A stretch of DNA of 64,000 nucleotides, taken from Rhynchosporium graminicola. Its lineage: Eukaryota; Ascomycota; Leotiomycetes; Helotiales; Ploettnerulaceae. Position 1 is the first letter of the stretch; every line of letters starts with the position of its first letter. Shown here in pieces: positions 1 through 11,130 of this stretch. A program made the position numbers and the translations under genes. The stretch is from the NCBI GenBank assembly GCA_900074885.1, contig FJUW01000007.1, positions 1,354,704-1,418,703 of the forward strand, given 5' to 3'. The notes below the pieces were generated by a model that had not been told where the DNA came from, ran no database searches, and saw nothing but the letters and a program-made list of their open reading frames with translations.

Positions 1-635
1 TGGAAGCAATGAAATCCGGCGCATTGAATACTGAGAATCCAGACGAGAGGAGGGCGAAGGGGATGAAGACAAATCCGGATGGAGATGTCGACTTGCCCGG
101 AGCGCCATATACGACGTTTCGATACCCAGCATGTCCGCGTTGCCTAGCGAATCCGCCAATTGCTGGAGATGGCAAACAGACGATCGTGGAGGTTGATGAA
201 GAAGGCGCTTGGAAGTCGAGCAGTACGGCTGGAATATTGAAACCGGCTGTGGTAATGTTTGGAGAGAGCATAGCCAGCAGAGTGAAGGAGGCTGCGGAAC
301 AAGCAATCGATGGATCTGGCAGACTCTTGGTCATGGGAACGTCTCTGGCAACCTATTCTGCATGGAGACTTGCAAAACGGGCAAATGAGAGGGGAATGCC
401 GATTGGAATCTTGAATTTGGGCGGAGTGAGAGGAGAGGATGCGTTCTTTCAGAGTTTACCGATGGGCCAATCCGGAGAATATGGCGCAAGAATAGAGCTA
501 GCAACTGATAAAGTGCTTCCTGGACTGGTGGATCAGTTAAGACGTACTGGTTATAACCAGCACAAATCCCATGGACCAGAAGGTGTTCCAGAGGAGCAGC
601 CCAATAGGGGAGTGTTCAAAGATATGCTATCGTAA
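1..635 (+). CDS. Sirtuin (SIR2-family NAD-dependent deacylase), C-terminal part
   Basis: Last exon of a gene that begins before the window; the frame is already open at base 1 and ends with TAA at 633-635. The visible part has the second zinc-binding pair (CPRC in YPACPRC), then the strand and loop ILKPAVVMFGESI typical of sirtuins after the zinc module, and the C-terminal Rossmann part with LLVMGTSLATYSAWRL and IGILNLG, which contact NAD in this family. The first CxxC pair and the catalytic HG motif must lie in upstream exons not seen here. The KPAVVMFGE wording fits the fungal sirtuins nearest to class II/mitochondrial types, but subclass and location cannot be fixed from this fragment. Confidence 0.85.
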   Translation, partial: EAMKSGALNTENPDERRAKGMKTNPDGDVDLPGAPYTTFRYPACPRCLANPPIAGDGKQTIVEVDEEGAWKSSSTAGILKPAVVMFGESIASRVKEAAEQAIDGSGRLLVMGTSLATYSAWRLAKRANERGMPIGILNLGGVRGEDAFFQSLPMGQSGEYGARIELATDKVLPGLVDQLRRTGYNQHKSHGPEGVPEEQPNRGVFKDMLS

Positions 636-666
636 TTGCTGTATATAGTGTATAAAATGTATATAA

Positions 667-1334
667 CTAGTAGAATCCCGATGGTGCATTCGACTTTGGC
701 TTTTCTGTAAGTGGTTCCTTTGGAGATGTAGCTTGTGATTTCGAAGCTCTAATTGCTTGCTGTGCTTCCTCAAGATTCTTGCCATGTTTTGGCTTACTCT
801 TCCGCGACTGTTCCCAGGCCTGGCCTTCCCTTTCGATTTCCTGCAGGACTATTGTAGCAAGTCAGTCATTCTTCTCCAACTGTAGTAGAAAGACAAACCC
901 TCTTCCCATTCCTGCTCCCTGACAGCATCACCCGCTCCCAGCAGTCCCTCAACATCAACCTTCTCACCCTTCTGTACCCTTTCAATGATTTCCTTCAATA
1001 ACCCAATCCGTGCATCAGCTCTGCGACTGAATGCCGCAAAGTCGTTGCGCAATGTGATCATCTGGATTGACATGGATCCAATAAGCAAGAATATCCATAT
1101 GAAGAACGTCGCAGGGTTCCATTCTTTTGATTTGACTTTGGCCTTCAGAGCGGCGGTTGGAGAGCTCTTTCGGAGAGGCTTAGGGATTAGACTGACCCAG
1201 AATGAGGATTTGGTAATGCCGGGTGATGTTGAGTATGGCCGAGTAAGAGTTGGGAGGGCTTGTGGAAACGGGTCGAGTGATGCTCGGATCGCGGAGGGAG
1301 CCAGAAGGATTCGGCGAAGCACTGTTGTTCTCAT
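667..1334 (-). CDS. Small mitochondrial inner-membrane protein, two exons
   Basis: The exons are 1334-899 and 848-667, with a 50-nt intron at 849-898 (GTTTGT donor, TGACTGAC branch region, AATAG acceptor). Splicing gives 205 aa; unspliced, the frame stops at 161 aa. The N-terminus is rich in Arg, Ser and Thr with no acidic residues for about 50 residues and contains RPYSTS, which looks like a mitochondrial presequence. One membrane segment follows (ATFFIWIFLLIGSMSIQMITL region, about residues 73-95), then a coiled-coil stretch and a polar C-terminus ending PSGFY. This layout is found in a fungal family of uncharacterised proteins and in assembly factors of the inner membrane; I cannot name an orthologue. 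It lies tail-to-tail with the sirtuin gene and head-to-head with separase across 268 bp. Confidence 0.75.
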
Positions 1335-1602
1335 TTTGCTTTCTCTCTAATATCTTCTGGGCACCAGCGCTCTTGAAACGTACAAATTAAAGGAGAGCTT
1401 GGATCAAGACCGAACTTCTCGAGCCGAGGATAACCCGGGAGTTGCCATGTCAACACACCTACCCAAGAAAACATCCACTTTCAATGTTCTAAGTCGCGAT
1501 TCTCACTTACAGAACATTATCGCTCTTTGCATCCTGGAAACAGTTTTGTATAATGTCTAATCTCCAATAGCATTGAACGGTTCTTTCAGCCATCCTATCA
1601 TC

Positions 1603-4600
1603 ATGGCTTCCCTACAAACAACAGCCGATTCTGTCCGCGTCGCTGTCAATTCAGCATCAACATGCACGCCTGCGACAGTTTCCATACTCAGCGAGCTCTT
1701 ATTACCGAAACCCGAGGCCCAAAATACGACCATATCAAATACGAAGAAACCAATGAAGGCTAACTCCACTACCACGAAACAGAAGACGACCAGAACACCC
1801 GCTGCAAAGACCAGGACGCAGAAGATTGTGGTGGATGAGGAGCATGGAGACAGGCCGCAACTATCACCAAAGGAGAGATCAATTCTGGCGACGGAAATTA
1901 TTAATGCTACTCTCAAATCCCTCAGTGAAGCTATCAAGGCTCCCGCGCAAGGTCCAGTGCGACGTCAAGTATCTTCGAAAGACCTAGTGAAGTCATCAGC
2001 CAGAAAAGCACTTCGACGATCGAGTTCCTTACCTCAGTCTCCTCTACAACCACGATCCCTCAACCGAGTTACAAGTTTCCCGGACATATCTTCTAGACAT
2101 AGCAGATCTTCTTCATCGGCCTCTATAACTTCGTCAGGGCATCGGTCAGTTGCAGAATGCGCCAGGATAGCTTTCTCGTGCCTGCGGACTTTACAAGCTG
2201 CCAAAGTACCTGGAGTAGATCTTCCACCTCTTCAATTGGAAAATGGCATGTCAGTATTGGTTGGGAAATTGGTATCGCTTGGTCTTGATGATCTTGCAAT
2301 CAAAGAATTGAGGATATTGAAACGACGACTGGATTCTGGAGATGGAGTGAAGAAAATCCTCGGGACAAAGCCTGTTACGACATCGACAATTCAGACGCTC
2401 GCAGAGTTGCTAGATTATGGGAAGGCGGAATTTTCTGGAGCTAAACTTGGGCTTGTCATTACTTCTCAGCTACAGGCTCTACGACTTATGACTTCTTGCC
2501 GGAAGCCCAAGGTCATCGAAGAGGGTTTCGAAATCTTACACACTGAAAACTCGTCATCGCCGACAAGGCTACTTCTTCTAGCTGCTAGGGAATCGAAGGA
2601 TCAGAAACAAACGGAGAGGATCGTTAGACAGATGCAGACTCTTTCGGAAATCTTGCTTTCACTTTGTCCCAGTATTTCCTCGTCAGAGGACGCGCTTGCT
2701 CAAGAATGTCGACTCAGCATATGCCCCGAAGTATCGTTCAAATTACAAACACTAGCTCTTCATAATCGATTTATCTGGTGGGGGCTTGCAGGTCATAAAG
2801 GTGATCAGTCCAAGGAAATTCTCGATCCATTTCTGCGATGCCTTTCAGCATTTGCTCGCCGAAGTCAGATTGGGCCGCGAAACACATACCGGACAGCAGC
2901 TCTGGCAGTGACAGATATCCATACCCTGATCTCGGATTGTTCTGATTCTCGACCACGTGCACTTAGAGCGACACTCGCCGGCATTTTCAGATTGCTGAGC
3001 TCCCTGGCACGAGAAGCAGAGGTAATTGACGAAGCGGTGGACTGGACCTTGAAATGGCAGAAGACACTCGATCCGGGTGTGGATTCAGAAGCGAAGCGCT
3101 GTTCCGTTTTGGCGAGACTGGTTGCATTGAAGCTCCAAGTTCTTTCGAAGGATTCAAAGGATGAAGAAATATTGCTCTCCTTGCTAGAGGAGTTGGAACG
3201 ACCTTTCAAGGGAGAATCTTCTGAAATTGACGAGTTAATGACCGAAATTTCTGGTGTGAGACGGTCAGCCATATCAGTCCTTGCTCAGTGCAGAGTATCT
3301 CCTGGCGCGACTTCCAAGGGCGCATTGTCTGATGGTATATGCCAGATGTGTGAGTCTGTTGTATTTCTCATGCCGCGGCTGTCTCTCAGGTATCTCGGAA
3401 CTTCACCAGACACCAAAGCTGCGACTAAGGATATACTTCGGTACGAACAACGACGACAGTTCATCAATAAATCAGCCCTTCATGCTATTGACTCCGGACT
3501 CTTTCTAATAAAAATGCTTCTTGGGGAAGGGCGAGCTTCGTGGGAGCTGGTCGACTCGAAGCTCCAGGACTGTGCGTTGCTCTGTGACCGACTTGACCCC
3601 AAGTCTGGTGATGTGATTGTTCACGATGGATCAAACTCGGCATCATACCACGTCAGGATATCCAATCTGTACTACACTCAATATCTCAACATGAGACGAA
3701 ACCCGGGTGGCGTGAAGGATGGCCAACAGATGCGAGCCCTGCGGCGTTCAATTGATAGCATACGGCAAAGACCTCAGCAAGAGCGGAGAATGGCCCAATT
3801 TTCGACAAAACTTGAGCGAATGGCCGACTATTGTAAAACGACATCTCGCTACGATGAGTTGTTCCAGACTCTCTTGACTCTTAGAGACGAATTGATAAGC
3901 GATGGTGCTCTTGATTTAGTTGTTGAGAAGGCATCTGATCAATCACCCAAGACCATCTGGAATGACGATGATGTCGCATCAATACTTGGTCGAACAATAC
4001 ACTCTTTGCTGAAAGTCCAGCTGCGATATCTCAAAGGATCGGCGCAGACGCAGCTCGTCCAAGAATTATGGTCAACCGAGGAAAAGGGAGCTGTGCTTGA
4101 ACACCAATTGGATCTGTTTTCCACCATGTCGGCCGAAGGTAGTCCTGCTGGGAATCTATTTTCCAGCATCATCAACGAGCTTCTACTAGCTTATGATCCG
4201 AATCAATATCCAATACGTAGATTACGCATTCTGATCCGCCGATTGTCCTTAGATGTAGAAACAGACGATTCGATTAGAGAGGTTCTTCAAAATGAGCTGC
4301 AAGGCTCATATCTAGCCAACATCAATAGCCACGGCACTAATGATGAGGGCCTACAAGGATATCTTGATCATTACAAGAGTTTAGCTGCAACAATAATTGA
4401 ACTGGCTAAGGACGAACCCGAGCTAGAGGTCTTAAAGCAAGGTCTTGCGACATGGTTCTCCATCCGATCACAATGTCCAAATCTTGCCGACTTTGAAAAA
4501 CAGGTTGAAGATGTAGCCGGTCTGCTGACTCATTTGAGCACCATTGGAGATTACCTACAAATGAAAGGATTGGACACAGTCCGGGTTGCGGCGCTGCGAT

Positions 4601-7600
4601 TGATAGCCGAGATAAACGAGTTCGGAGATGGAGTTTCGATTCCAGATGATCTCGTTCTTAGTTTCACCCACCTGGGATCGCAATGGCTCCAGCTTGGATA
4701 TTCTGGAAAGGCTGGCCTGGCATTTGATCGAGCAATGGGTTACGCCGTACGCAATGGAGTTACTTCACAAGCAACCTTACAATTGCATCTTTCACATTGT
4801 CAATACTTGCTGGCTATTGGTAGCACTGACAAAGTGTACGTTCTCTTTATAAGGAACAAGACCGAGCTAATGAATTACAGGGAAGACAGTTTGGCGGCTG
4901 CCCAAGCTATGTACGCCGATGAGAAAGACAACATGCAAAGGTCAAGATCAATAACGCACTTACAGCACAGGACTAAATTGAATGTATTGATATCTAACGC
5001 GTATTTGGTTTATTCAAGCTTAGCTCTTGAGCGAGGCTCAGCTCATATTGCGCTCAGCCATGCTAAGCAATGTGTGAGGTTAGTGCGACGTGCCTGGACG
5101 AACATCGAGGAGCAGGACCGAAGGAAGCCAAGCTCACCCACTTCTGGTCCGACGGACGATGTGGACAAGTTAACGCAAGAAGTTTCACAGCTGAGCATGT
5201 CGAGCATCACTCTTCCTAGTACAGCTATTCACAACCAAGCCAGCTCCGGAGCCAACTTCTGGGCTCTGGTCACCCCTCTGTTTCGCAGCCTCAATCATCT
5301 TGCTAGTATATTTGCTCACCACGGAATGTTCCAAGAAACGATTTACTACGCAGAACAAGCCCATAAACTTGCCAAGGAAGTCGGATCGAATGCGCATCTC
5401 GCGATGGCGTCGGCCTTTCTGGGTAGTACTTGGTTGAAAGCAGGAGTTTTGGATCGCGGCTCCGAACTCCTGATGGAAGCAAAACAGCTTTGCTCGAATG
5501 TCAAGAGCAGGGACACAGCGCTTCTCTCATACCATCTTGGAAACATGCATGGTCTACTTGGAGAACCTGACGAAGAGATCTCGGCATATAGTAAAGCTGA
5601 AGCGACGATAGAAAGTATCGGCACGGTAGACTACATTGACAGTCTGGAAAGAGTACCCAACCACTCGGATCAGTTAAGTGGGCTGGAGGATAAAATGGTT
5701 CAAATGACAATCACCAAAAGGATGGTAGTAATGGCGAGAAAGACTCCAGCTCGAGCTAAGGTTGCACCTAAGCGCAAGACTACGACAAGAGCAAAGTCTC
5801 CGGTTGAGATTTTGTCATCGGTAGCACAGGAATGCCCTCAACTCATGTCCTTGACATCAATGATTGCACGACAGAAAGCTCGAGCTCTAGTCTTGACAAA
5901 GAAGTTTGCCGATGCTCTGATCATACTACAAGGGATCGATACAGGTCACCTCAATCAACTCGAGGCAATTGACCATAGCCTTGCAATGGCCAAACAACAT
6001 CTTTTACATAGCTTGGAGCAGATGAATGCAGATCCAGTCTACTCGGTGTTGCAGGATTCTACAATCTCATTTCCCTCGGTCACAGGGCTGGCAAAGACCG
6101 AGAAACACGGAGATAGACTCTCTGTTCTCAAAGCGTCTCCACCGAAAAAAGGCCAGGCGGCCAGAAACGCTAAAGAGCGTGCTGGAAGGAAGAGTCCTCT
6201 GCCGGATAGCTTCTTTGACAAATTGCGCCAGGCTCAGGAGCAATTGACAAGTATCCAATCCATTGCGATCGCTGTAGCGCCTGTTTCTGTGGTACACACT
6301 GTATCTGCTCTGCTCAACAGTGTTGCCATACTTCTCTCCGCTGCTGGCCAGGTCAAAGGTCGATCACTTGCTCATCCTGGGCTTGCAAGTTCATCAATCG
6401 GTAGGAATTTTCCCATATCTGGCTTCCTTTTGCTAACTAGTGTAGAAAATGCCAGAACTCTGGCCTTACGACGGGAGCGCAAGGCTATCCAAGGCGATCC
6501 GACGGCTCTAAAATTGAACGAACTAGCATGGCCAAAGCTACCTACAAACGACTCGAGGAGATCCAGCATTGGACACGCTTCTGATCTATCTAAATTTCAG
6601 AGAGAATATGTTGATATCATTCCGAAAGCCTGGACGGTGATATCAATTTCACTTAGCGACAGCCGGCAAGAACTGTCAATTACGAAATTACAGGCTGGGC
6701 ATAGCCCCTTTGTTCTTCGCTTACCACTTGGACGACACAACTCTATGGATGCGGATGAGGAGGTGTTTGGTTTTGAGCAAGGCCAGGCTGAACTTTTGGA
6801 AATTATTGAGATGGCAAATGAGAGCGCTCATGATGCTGTGGGTATGACCGGTCGGGAAGCCAAAACTGCTTGGTGGGAAGAGCGTGAAGGCTTGGACTTG
6901 CGACTACGAGACCTTCTTGAGAATATCGAGAAAGTATGGCTCGGTGGCTTCACCGGAATATTCTCTCAACATGCACGACGACCGGAACTTCTAGCTCGCT
7001 TCCAGAAATCCTTTCAAAACATCCTCGATAGACATCTCCCTTCTCGACGTAAGACAGGCAGGAAAGGTACTGGACCGCGTATTACACTAGACTCCAGGAT
7101 CCTGGAACTGTTCATTGGCCTCGGCGATGCTTCAGATGAGCAATGTGACTTCTCAGAACCATTGACTGATCTGCTGTATTTCGTCGTCGACGTTCTACAA
7201 TTCCATGGGGAACTCAACGCCTACGCCGAGATTGACTTCGACTCGATTGTGATCGAGATGCACGACGCGCTGCGTGGTTACTACTCAGCTGTCCATACAT
7301 CTGGGCAAACCGATGAAGGACGACATACCATCTTGGTGTTAGATAAGGCACTACATTCTTTCCCTTGGGAATCGCTACCTTGTATGGATGGTCTCGCAGT
7401 ATCTCGCCTCCCATCTCTCGGATGTTTACGAGATAGAATCCTCACCCAACAAAAAGACGCAGTCGAAAACGCGCCCGAAGGACACTACATTAGCCTCTCC
7501 AACGCATCCTATATCCTCAATCCCGGTGGCGATCTTAAACACACGCAATCAGTATTTCAAAAACCGCTTCAGAACCTCAATCTCTCATCCGACATCACAA

Positions 7601-8106
7601 ACCGCGAGCCCTCCGAAGAAGAGGTCAAGGACGTTCTCGAGTCCAAAGATCTCCTTCTGTATTTTGGCCACGGCAGCGGTGCCCAATACATCCGCGCGAG
7701 AGAGATCAAGAAGCTGGATAAATGCGCCGTTACCATTCTCATGGGCTGTAGTAGTGGTGCGCTCGTTGAGAGAGGAGAGTTCGAGCCTCATGGTCCGCCG
7801 GTTAATTATATGCATGCTGGTTGTCCGGCGCTAGTGGCTACGTTGTGGGATGTTACGGATAAGGATATTGATCGATTTGCGAAGAGTACTTTCGAGAATT
7901 GGGGGCTGTTTGAGGCGGATAAGGAGGTTAGTGGAGGCAGGAAGGGGAAGGGGAGAGAGAAGAAGGAGATTAAGGAGAGGAGTGGAAATATGGTTGGGAG
8001 TGTGAGTCTTGTGGAGGCTGTGGCAAAGGGAAGGAGTGCGTGTCATTTGAGGTATTTGAATGCGTCGGCTGTGTGTGTTTACGGTGTTCCGGTGTATTTT
8101 AGATGA
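1603..8106 (+). CDS. Separase (cohesin protease, peptidase C50)
   Basis: Separase is the cysteine protease that cleaves the kleisin subunit of cohesin at anaphase onset; it is held inactive by securin. The start is the ATG at 1603 (context ATCATGGCT); the frame is open a little further upstream but without an ATG. I place a 45-nt intron at 4836-4880 (GTACGT, GCTAAT branch, TACAG), which leaves 2152 aa. The first 1500 residues are helical-repeat-like and poorly conserved, as usual. The C-terminal C50 domain is clear: catalytic His in LLLYFGHGSGAQYI (about residue 2008) and catalytic Cys in ILMGCSSGAL (about 2034), followed by PALVATLWDVTDKDIDRF. Length fits fungal ESP1/Cut1/BimB proteins. No disruption of the catalytic part is visible. 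Confidence 0.93.
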   Translation: MASLQTTADSVRVAVNSASTCTPATVSILSELLLPKPEAQNTTISNTKKPMKANSTTTKQKTTRTPAAKTRTQKIVVDEEHGDRPQLSPKERSILATEIINATLKSLSEAIKAPAQGPVRRQVSSKDLVKSSARKALRRSSSLPQSPLQPRSLNRVTSFPDISSRHSRSSSSASITSSGHRSVAECARIAFSCLRTLQAAKVPGVDLPPLQLENGMSVLVGKLVSLGLDDLAIKELRILKRRLDSGDGVKKILGTKPVTTSTIQTLAELLDYGKAEFSGAKLGLVITSQLQALRLMTSCRKPKVIEEGFEILHTENSSSPTRLLLLAARESKDQKQTERIVRQMQTLSEILLSLCPSISSSEDALAQECRLSICPEVSFKLQTLALHNRFIWWGLAGHKGDQSKEILDPFLRCLSAFARRSQIGPRNTYRTAALAVTDIHTLISDCSDSRPRALRATLAGIFRLLSSLAREAEVIDEAVDWTLKWQKTLDPGVDSEAKRCSVLARLVALKLQVLSKDSKDEEILLSLLEELERPFKGESSEIDELMTEISGVRRSAISVLAQCRVSPGATSKGALSDGICQMCESVVFLMPRLSLRYLGTSPDTKAATKDILRYEQRRQFINKSALHAIDSGLFLIKMLLGEGRASWELVDSKLQDCALLCDRLDPKSGDVIVHDGSNSASYHVRISNLYYTQYLNMRRNPGGVKDGQQMRALRRSIDSIRQRPQQERRMAQFSTKLERMADYCKTTSRYDELFQTLLTLRDELISDGALDLVVEKASDQSPKTIWNDDDVASILGRTIHSLLKVQLRYLKGSAQTQLVQELWSTEEKGAVLEHQLDLFSTMSAEGSPAGNLFSSIINELLLAYDPNQYPIRRLRILIRRLSLDVETDDSIREVLQNELQGSYLANINSHGTNDEGLQGYLDHYKSLAATIIELAKDEPELEVLKQGLATWFSIRSQCPNLADFEKQVEDVAGLLTHLSTIGDYLQMKGLDTVRVAALRLIAEINEFGDGVSIPDDLVLSFTHLGSQWLQLGYSGKAGLAFDRAMGYAVRNGVTSQATLQLHLSHCQYLLAIGSTDKVYVLFIRNKTELMNYREDSLAAAQAMYADEKDNMQRSRSITHLQHRTKLNVLISNAYLVYSSLALERGSAHIALSHAKQCVRLVRRAWTNIEEQDRRKPSSPTSGPTDDVDKLTQEVSQLSMSSITLPSTAIHNQASSGANFWALVTPLFRSLNHLASIFAHHGMFQETIYYAEQAHKLAKEVGSNAHLAMASAFLGSTWLKAGVLDRGSELLMEAKQLCSNVKSRDTALLSYHLGNMHGLLGEPDEEISAYSKAEATIESIGTVDYIDSLERVPNHSDQLSGLEDKMVQMTITKRMVVMARKTPARAKVAPKRKTTTRAKSPVEILSSVAQECPQLMSLTSMIARQKARALVLTKKFADALIILQGIDTGHLNQLEAIDHSLAMAKQHLLHSLEQMNADPVYSVLQDSTISFPSVTGLAKTEKHGDRLSVLKASPPKKGQAARNAKERAGRKSPLPDSFFDKLRQAQEQLTSIQSIAIAVAPVSVVHTVSALLNSVAILLSAAGQVKGRSLAHPGLASSSIGRNFPISGFLLLTSVENARTLALRRERKAIQGDPTALKLNELAWPKLPTNDSRRSSIGHASDLSKFQREYVDIIPKAWTVISISLSDSRQELSITKLQAGHSPFVLRLPLGRHNSMDADEEVFGFEQGQAELLEIIEMANESAHDAVGMTGREAKTAWWEEREGLDLRLRDLLENIEKVWLGGFTGIFSQHARRPELLARFQKSFQNILDRHLPSRRKTGRKGTGPRITLDSRILELFIGLGDASDEQCDFSEPLTDLLYFVVDVLQFHGELNAYAEIDFDSIVIEMHDALRGYYSAVHTSGQTDEGRHTILVLDKALHSFPWESLPCMDGLAVSRLPSLGCLRDRILTQQKDAVENAPEGHYISLSNASYILNPGGDLKHTQSVFQKPLQNLNLSSDITNREPSEEEVKDVLESKDLLLYFGHGSGAQYIRAREIKKLDKCAVTILMGCSSGALVERGEFEPHGPPVNYMHAGCPALVATLWDVTDKDIDRFAKSTFENWGLFEADKEVSGGRKGKGREKKEIKERSGNMVGSVSLVEAVAKGRSACHLRYLNASAVCVYGVPVYFR
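4836..4880 (+). other. In-frame 45-nt intron in separase
   Basis: GTACGT donor, GCTAATG branch-like site and TTACAG acceptor enclose 45 nt, a multiple of three with no stop codon. Retention would add 15 residues without breaking the frame. Splicing joins K-V-E-D-S smoothly. The call rests on signal quality and on the 45-60 nt intron size seen in neighbouring genes. Confidence 0.65.
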
Positions 8107-8918
8107 GTTTGGTTTTTGATTGGAGTTTGGTGCTTTTTGGATTACGCTACCTTAGCAGTGGAGTTCTGGTGGTGGTTGGAAAGAGAGGCGTGTTCATATG
8201 TTTACAATCAGAACTCAGCCATCATCCACCCTGTAACTTTGCCGCAAATCCAGTCTTCTTCAAATCTAGATCCTAATGCAATCACTGCTTGCTGCCCGCG
8301 TGTCGAAAGACAAGCAATGTCTGGAAGAAACATCTACTTAGCTCAGAAGTCAAGCGAGGGGAGCCAAATTCACCTTGGGCGAAGCGATTTATCACCTAGT
8401 AGTAAATTTCAACGTCTTCAAAGTTTCAATTCATTTATGATATAAGTGACGTTCAACAACGAATTCAGGTAATGAGTTCCTTGCGATCGTTCTGTGACTT
8501 GATTGTTGACTTGCGACCTTGAAATATACCTACAGCTTTTTGTTTCTCATTCGCTGAAGACGAATATGTCCAGCCTCTGAACTGGCGGAGTGCTGCAGAA
8601 TAGCTGTTTTGTGCTGTATAGCATGTAGCATGACAAAATTAGTGAGTGGGTACATATTCTCTGTATGTAGGTCTCTCTGCACAAGATGGAATCTATGTAT
8701 CCATCTCCGATTCTATCGTAGACGGGCTTTGATCTGCCGCGAACATGTCAACAGGTGCTTGTACTGTCCATGGACAGCGTAACCAAGAGCTAATTGCAGG
8801 TAAGATGCCGTCAGATAAAGCGCGCAGACGACCACCAGGCGAAAATTTCTCAACGTAAAATCCATCCATCAAACTTGCGAAATGGCACGTGTGATTGAAA
8901 TGGAGGGAGATAGATCAT
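8107..8918 (+). other. Intergenic, 3' of separase
   Basis: I see no supported gene here. Open frames are short and lack protein-like composition. The first few hundred bases are presumably the 3' UTR of separase. Confidence 0.6.
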
Positions 8919-9246
8919 AACAACTTTGGTCTGGAGTTCGAGCAGACGAAAGAGATAGTCAAGGAGTTGAGAATAGGGTTCGGCGAGAACTTCAAGCAAC
9001 AGAAGAAAGAATGGGAACGTGCTAGGGTTGGACTCAGATGTAAGGATAGCGAGGCATAAATTAGCAGGTGTTCAGGGCCGCGCCAGAGATCACGAGAGGG
9101 ATGCTGTCAGGCGGACTGAAAGTCTGGAGATCATCTTGAGGCATATGCAGGAACTAGCAACTAATCTTGAGACCAGCGTCAAGAACTCCAATGACGTTGT
9201 GAGAATACAAGCACAGAATTCCACTAGATGCTGTTCAGGCTCATGA
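8919..9246 (+). pseudogene. Possible relic of a coiled-coil protein gene
   Basis: From 8919 one frame reads a charged helical peptide (FEQTKEIVKELRIGF, then FKQQKKEWERARVGLR) to a TAA at 9057. A different frame continues from about 9019 with the same character (RARDHERDAVRRTESLEIIL, then MQELATNLETSVKNS). Neither part has a good ATG start. The two parts need a frame change, and stops follow. It reads like a decayed fragment of a coiled-coil protein of the kind found behind fungal ankyrin or NACHT-type genes, but no domain identifies it. Confidence 0.3.
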
Positions 9247-10753
9247 TCAGGAGTAGAAGGCTCGAGCGGATAGCTTGCAGAATACCGTGGACGACTGACG
9301 CTTTTAGAGATGAGAGATGAACAGAACACCCCGTAAGCCGCGAAACGTTTATATGACATTGAACACACCTACGACGTGCAACGAAACTTTTCCTTTAATC
9401 GCATGGGAGATCCAAACGCGGCGGCCAGGTGTCGGAGAAGGATGTCTGCCCAAGCATGGTTGGTTACTCTTGTTGGCAAAGTCATCAGGTAGTTTCATGA
9501 TATTGAAACTTGAAGACCTGAATTGAAACTTTCCACTAATCCTTGAGTTACTGATAGATAATAATCAGAGTTACTCGCTTTCACAGGAAGAGAAACGGTA
9601 GAGGTAAATTTGAAATATTGTATAGCAGAATAAAACTACAGTCAATATCGTAGACTGATATAAATGTCACGAAAGATTAACCGAAGTGATAGACCCAATG
9701 TCATGGATGTATTTGATGACTTTACGAGGATAGTGATTTTGAAAATAAAGCTCCCTACGAGTTTGATGATATGATAGGGTAAATGCGTTGCCACATCGAG
9801 GGATTGTGGTTACCTGGCTTGTTCCCTTGGCTGCAGACTCGTTGCTGCAGCGCCAACCATCTATTGTTGTTTATTTTCCAACTTCTGTAATCATTGATAG
9901 CCAGTCAGTAGTATGGTCCCAGTGCAGTAACTGTTGTTCTCAATCGCGACCTCGAGATTGAAGTCAGTCCTTTTGCGTTGTTGATATGTTGATTGAGAGA
10001 ATAGGGGCTCGGGTAGTAAAGGGGCAGATAAACAAATAGCTGGAGTGCTTAGTAAACAGAACAGAACTCCTGATGAAGAGGAGTCTTGGAATGCTTTCCA
10101 ATCTTGCACAAGTAAAAAAGCTTAGGTTTGATGATATTGTAAAATTGTAAATCTACTGATGAATTCTACGCCTGCATTTGCTTGTATAGCTTGTTTCTAT
10201 CTGGTGACTCTTGTAGACGTGGACTCCAGCCTTTTGATTTGGAGCGAGCCAGGTCTGCAGGCGACGGGCATTGTGAGTTAACATACATACTTATAGTAGG
10301 GCATTCCAGAGCGAGCATTGATGTCATCAACAGATAAGAGAGAATTGGCCAACTATCATACAAGGCACAATTTGGCCAAGTATTGCCCTTCTCTTTTCTC
10401 GAAAGAGTTACGGGACCTTTCTCTAGAACCCGCTCACTTTCGGAAATTCAATCAGTTAACTTGTCGAGTCTGTGCATCCATATTTCGATTTTTCGATTTC
10501 GATTTCGGCTTTCAGTTGGAAGCTTCTAGAATCATTGTAGTTGTGCTGTGGCATTGTAAGCTGCACATACAAGTAAATTTTTTTTCGGTGGCCGGATATA
10601 CCCCACATTGTGTCAGGCAGATTTCCTATATGCAAAGGGAACACCGGTTACCATATACTTAGTACATAGTAGAAGTGGTTGGAGAGATGTCCAAACGAAA
10701 AGGAAGATCCAATTGAAGCCTACTACTTACAACCAAGGGCTGCAGACTCTACC

Positions 10754-10783
10754 TGCATTGCATTGCATTGCATTGCATTGCAT
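10754..10783 (+). repeat. Pentanucleotide microsatellite (TGCAT)6
   Basis: Six perfect tandem copies of TGCAT, counted directly. Confidence 0.95.
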
Positions 10784-11097
10784 TATATTACATAGAAAGG
10801 TCAAAAGTACAGTCAGTAGCTGTTGTGATAATCAAGGCTCCAACCCAGCCATCAGCTTTATACTGTATCTGCATTTGATACAACACAACAAACACATCAT
10901 TTCCCTCCCAGCTCTCCTTTTTCACTTCACTTCGTTTCCCTTAGGGTTCCCCTTTCCTATCCTACTTAAGTTGCTTGCTAGCTTGTTCGCATTGTTGCTT
11001 CTCTCCCTTCTGAACGGTCAATCTACAAAAGCAATTGCATCTTGCATGCATCTTACAATACAAGGATTAAGCATCACTTTGTTTCTTTCATCTTCCA

Positions 11098-11098
<1 letters not shown>

Positions 11099-11128
<30 letters not shown>

Positions 11129-11130
11129 CC
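11099..11130 (+). repeat. Tetranucleotide microsatellite (TGCC)8 in a probable 5' leader
   Basis: Eight perfect copies of TGCC, about 230 bp before the start codon of the TPR/J-domain gene. They probably lie in its transcribed leader or core promoter. Confidence 0.95.
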
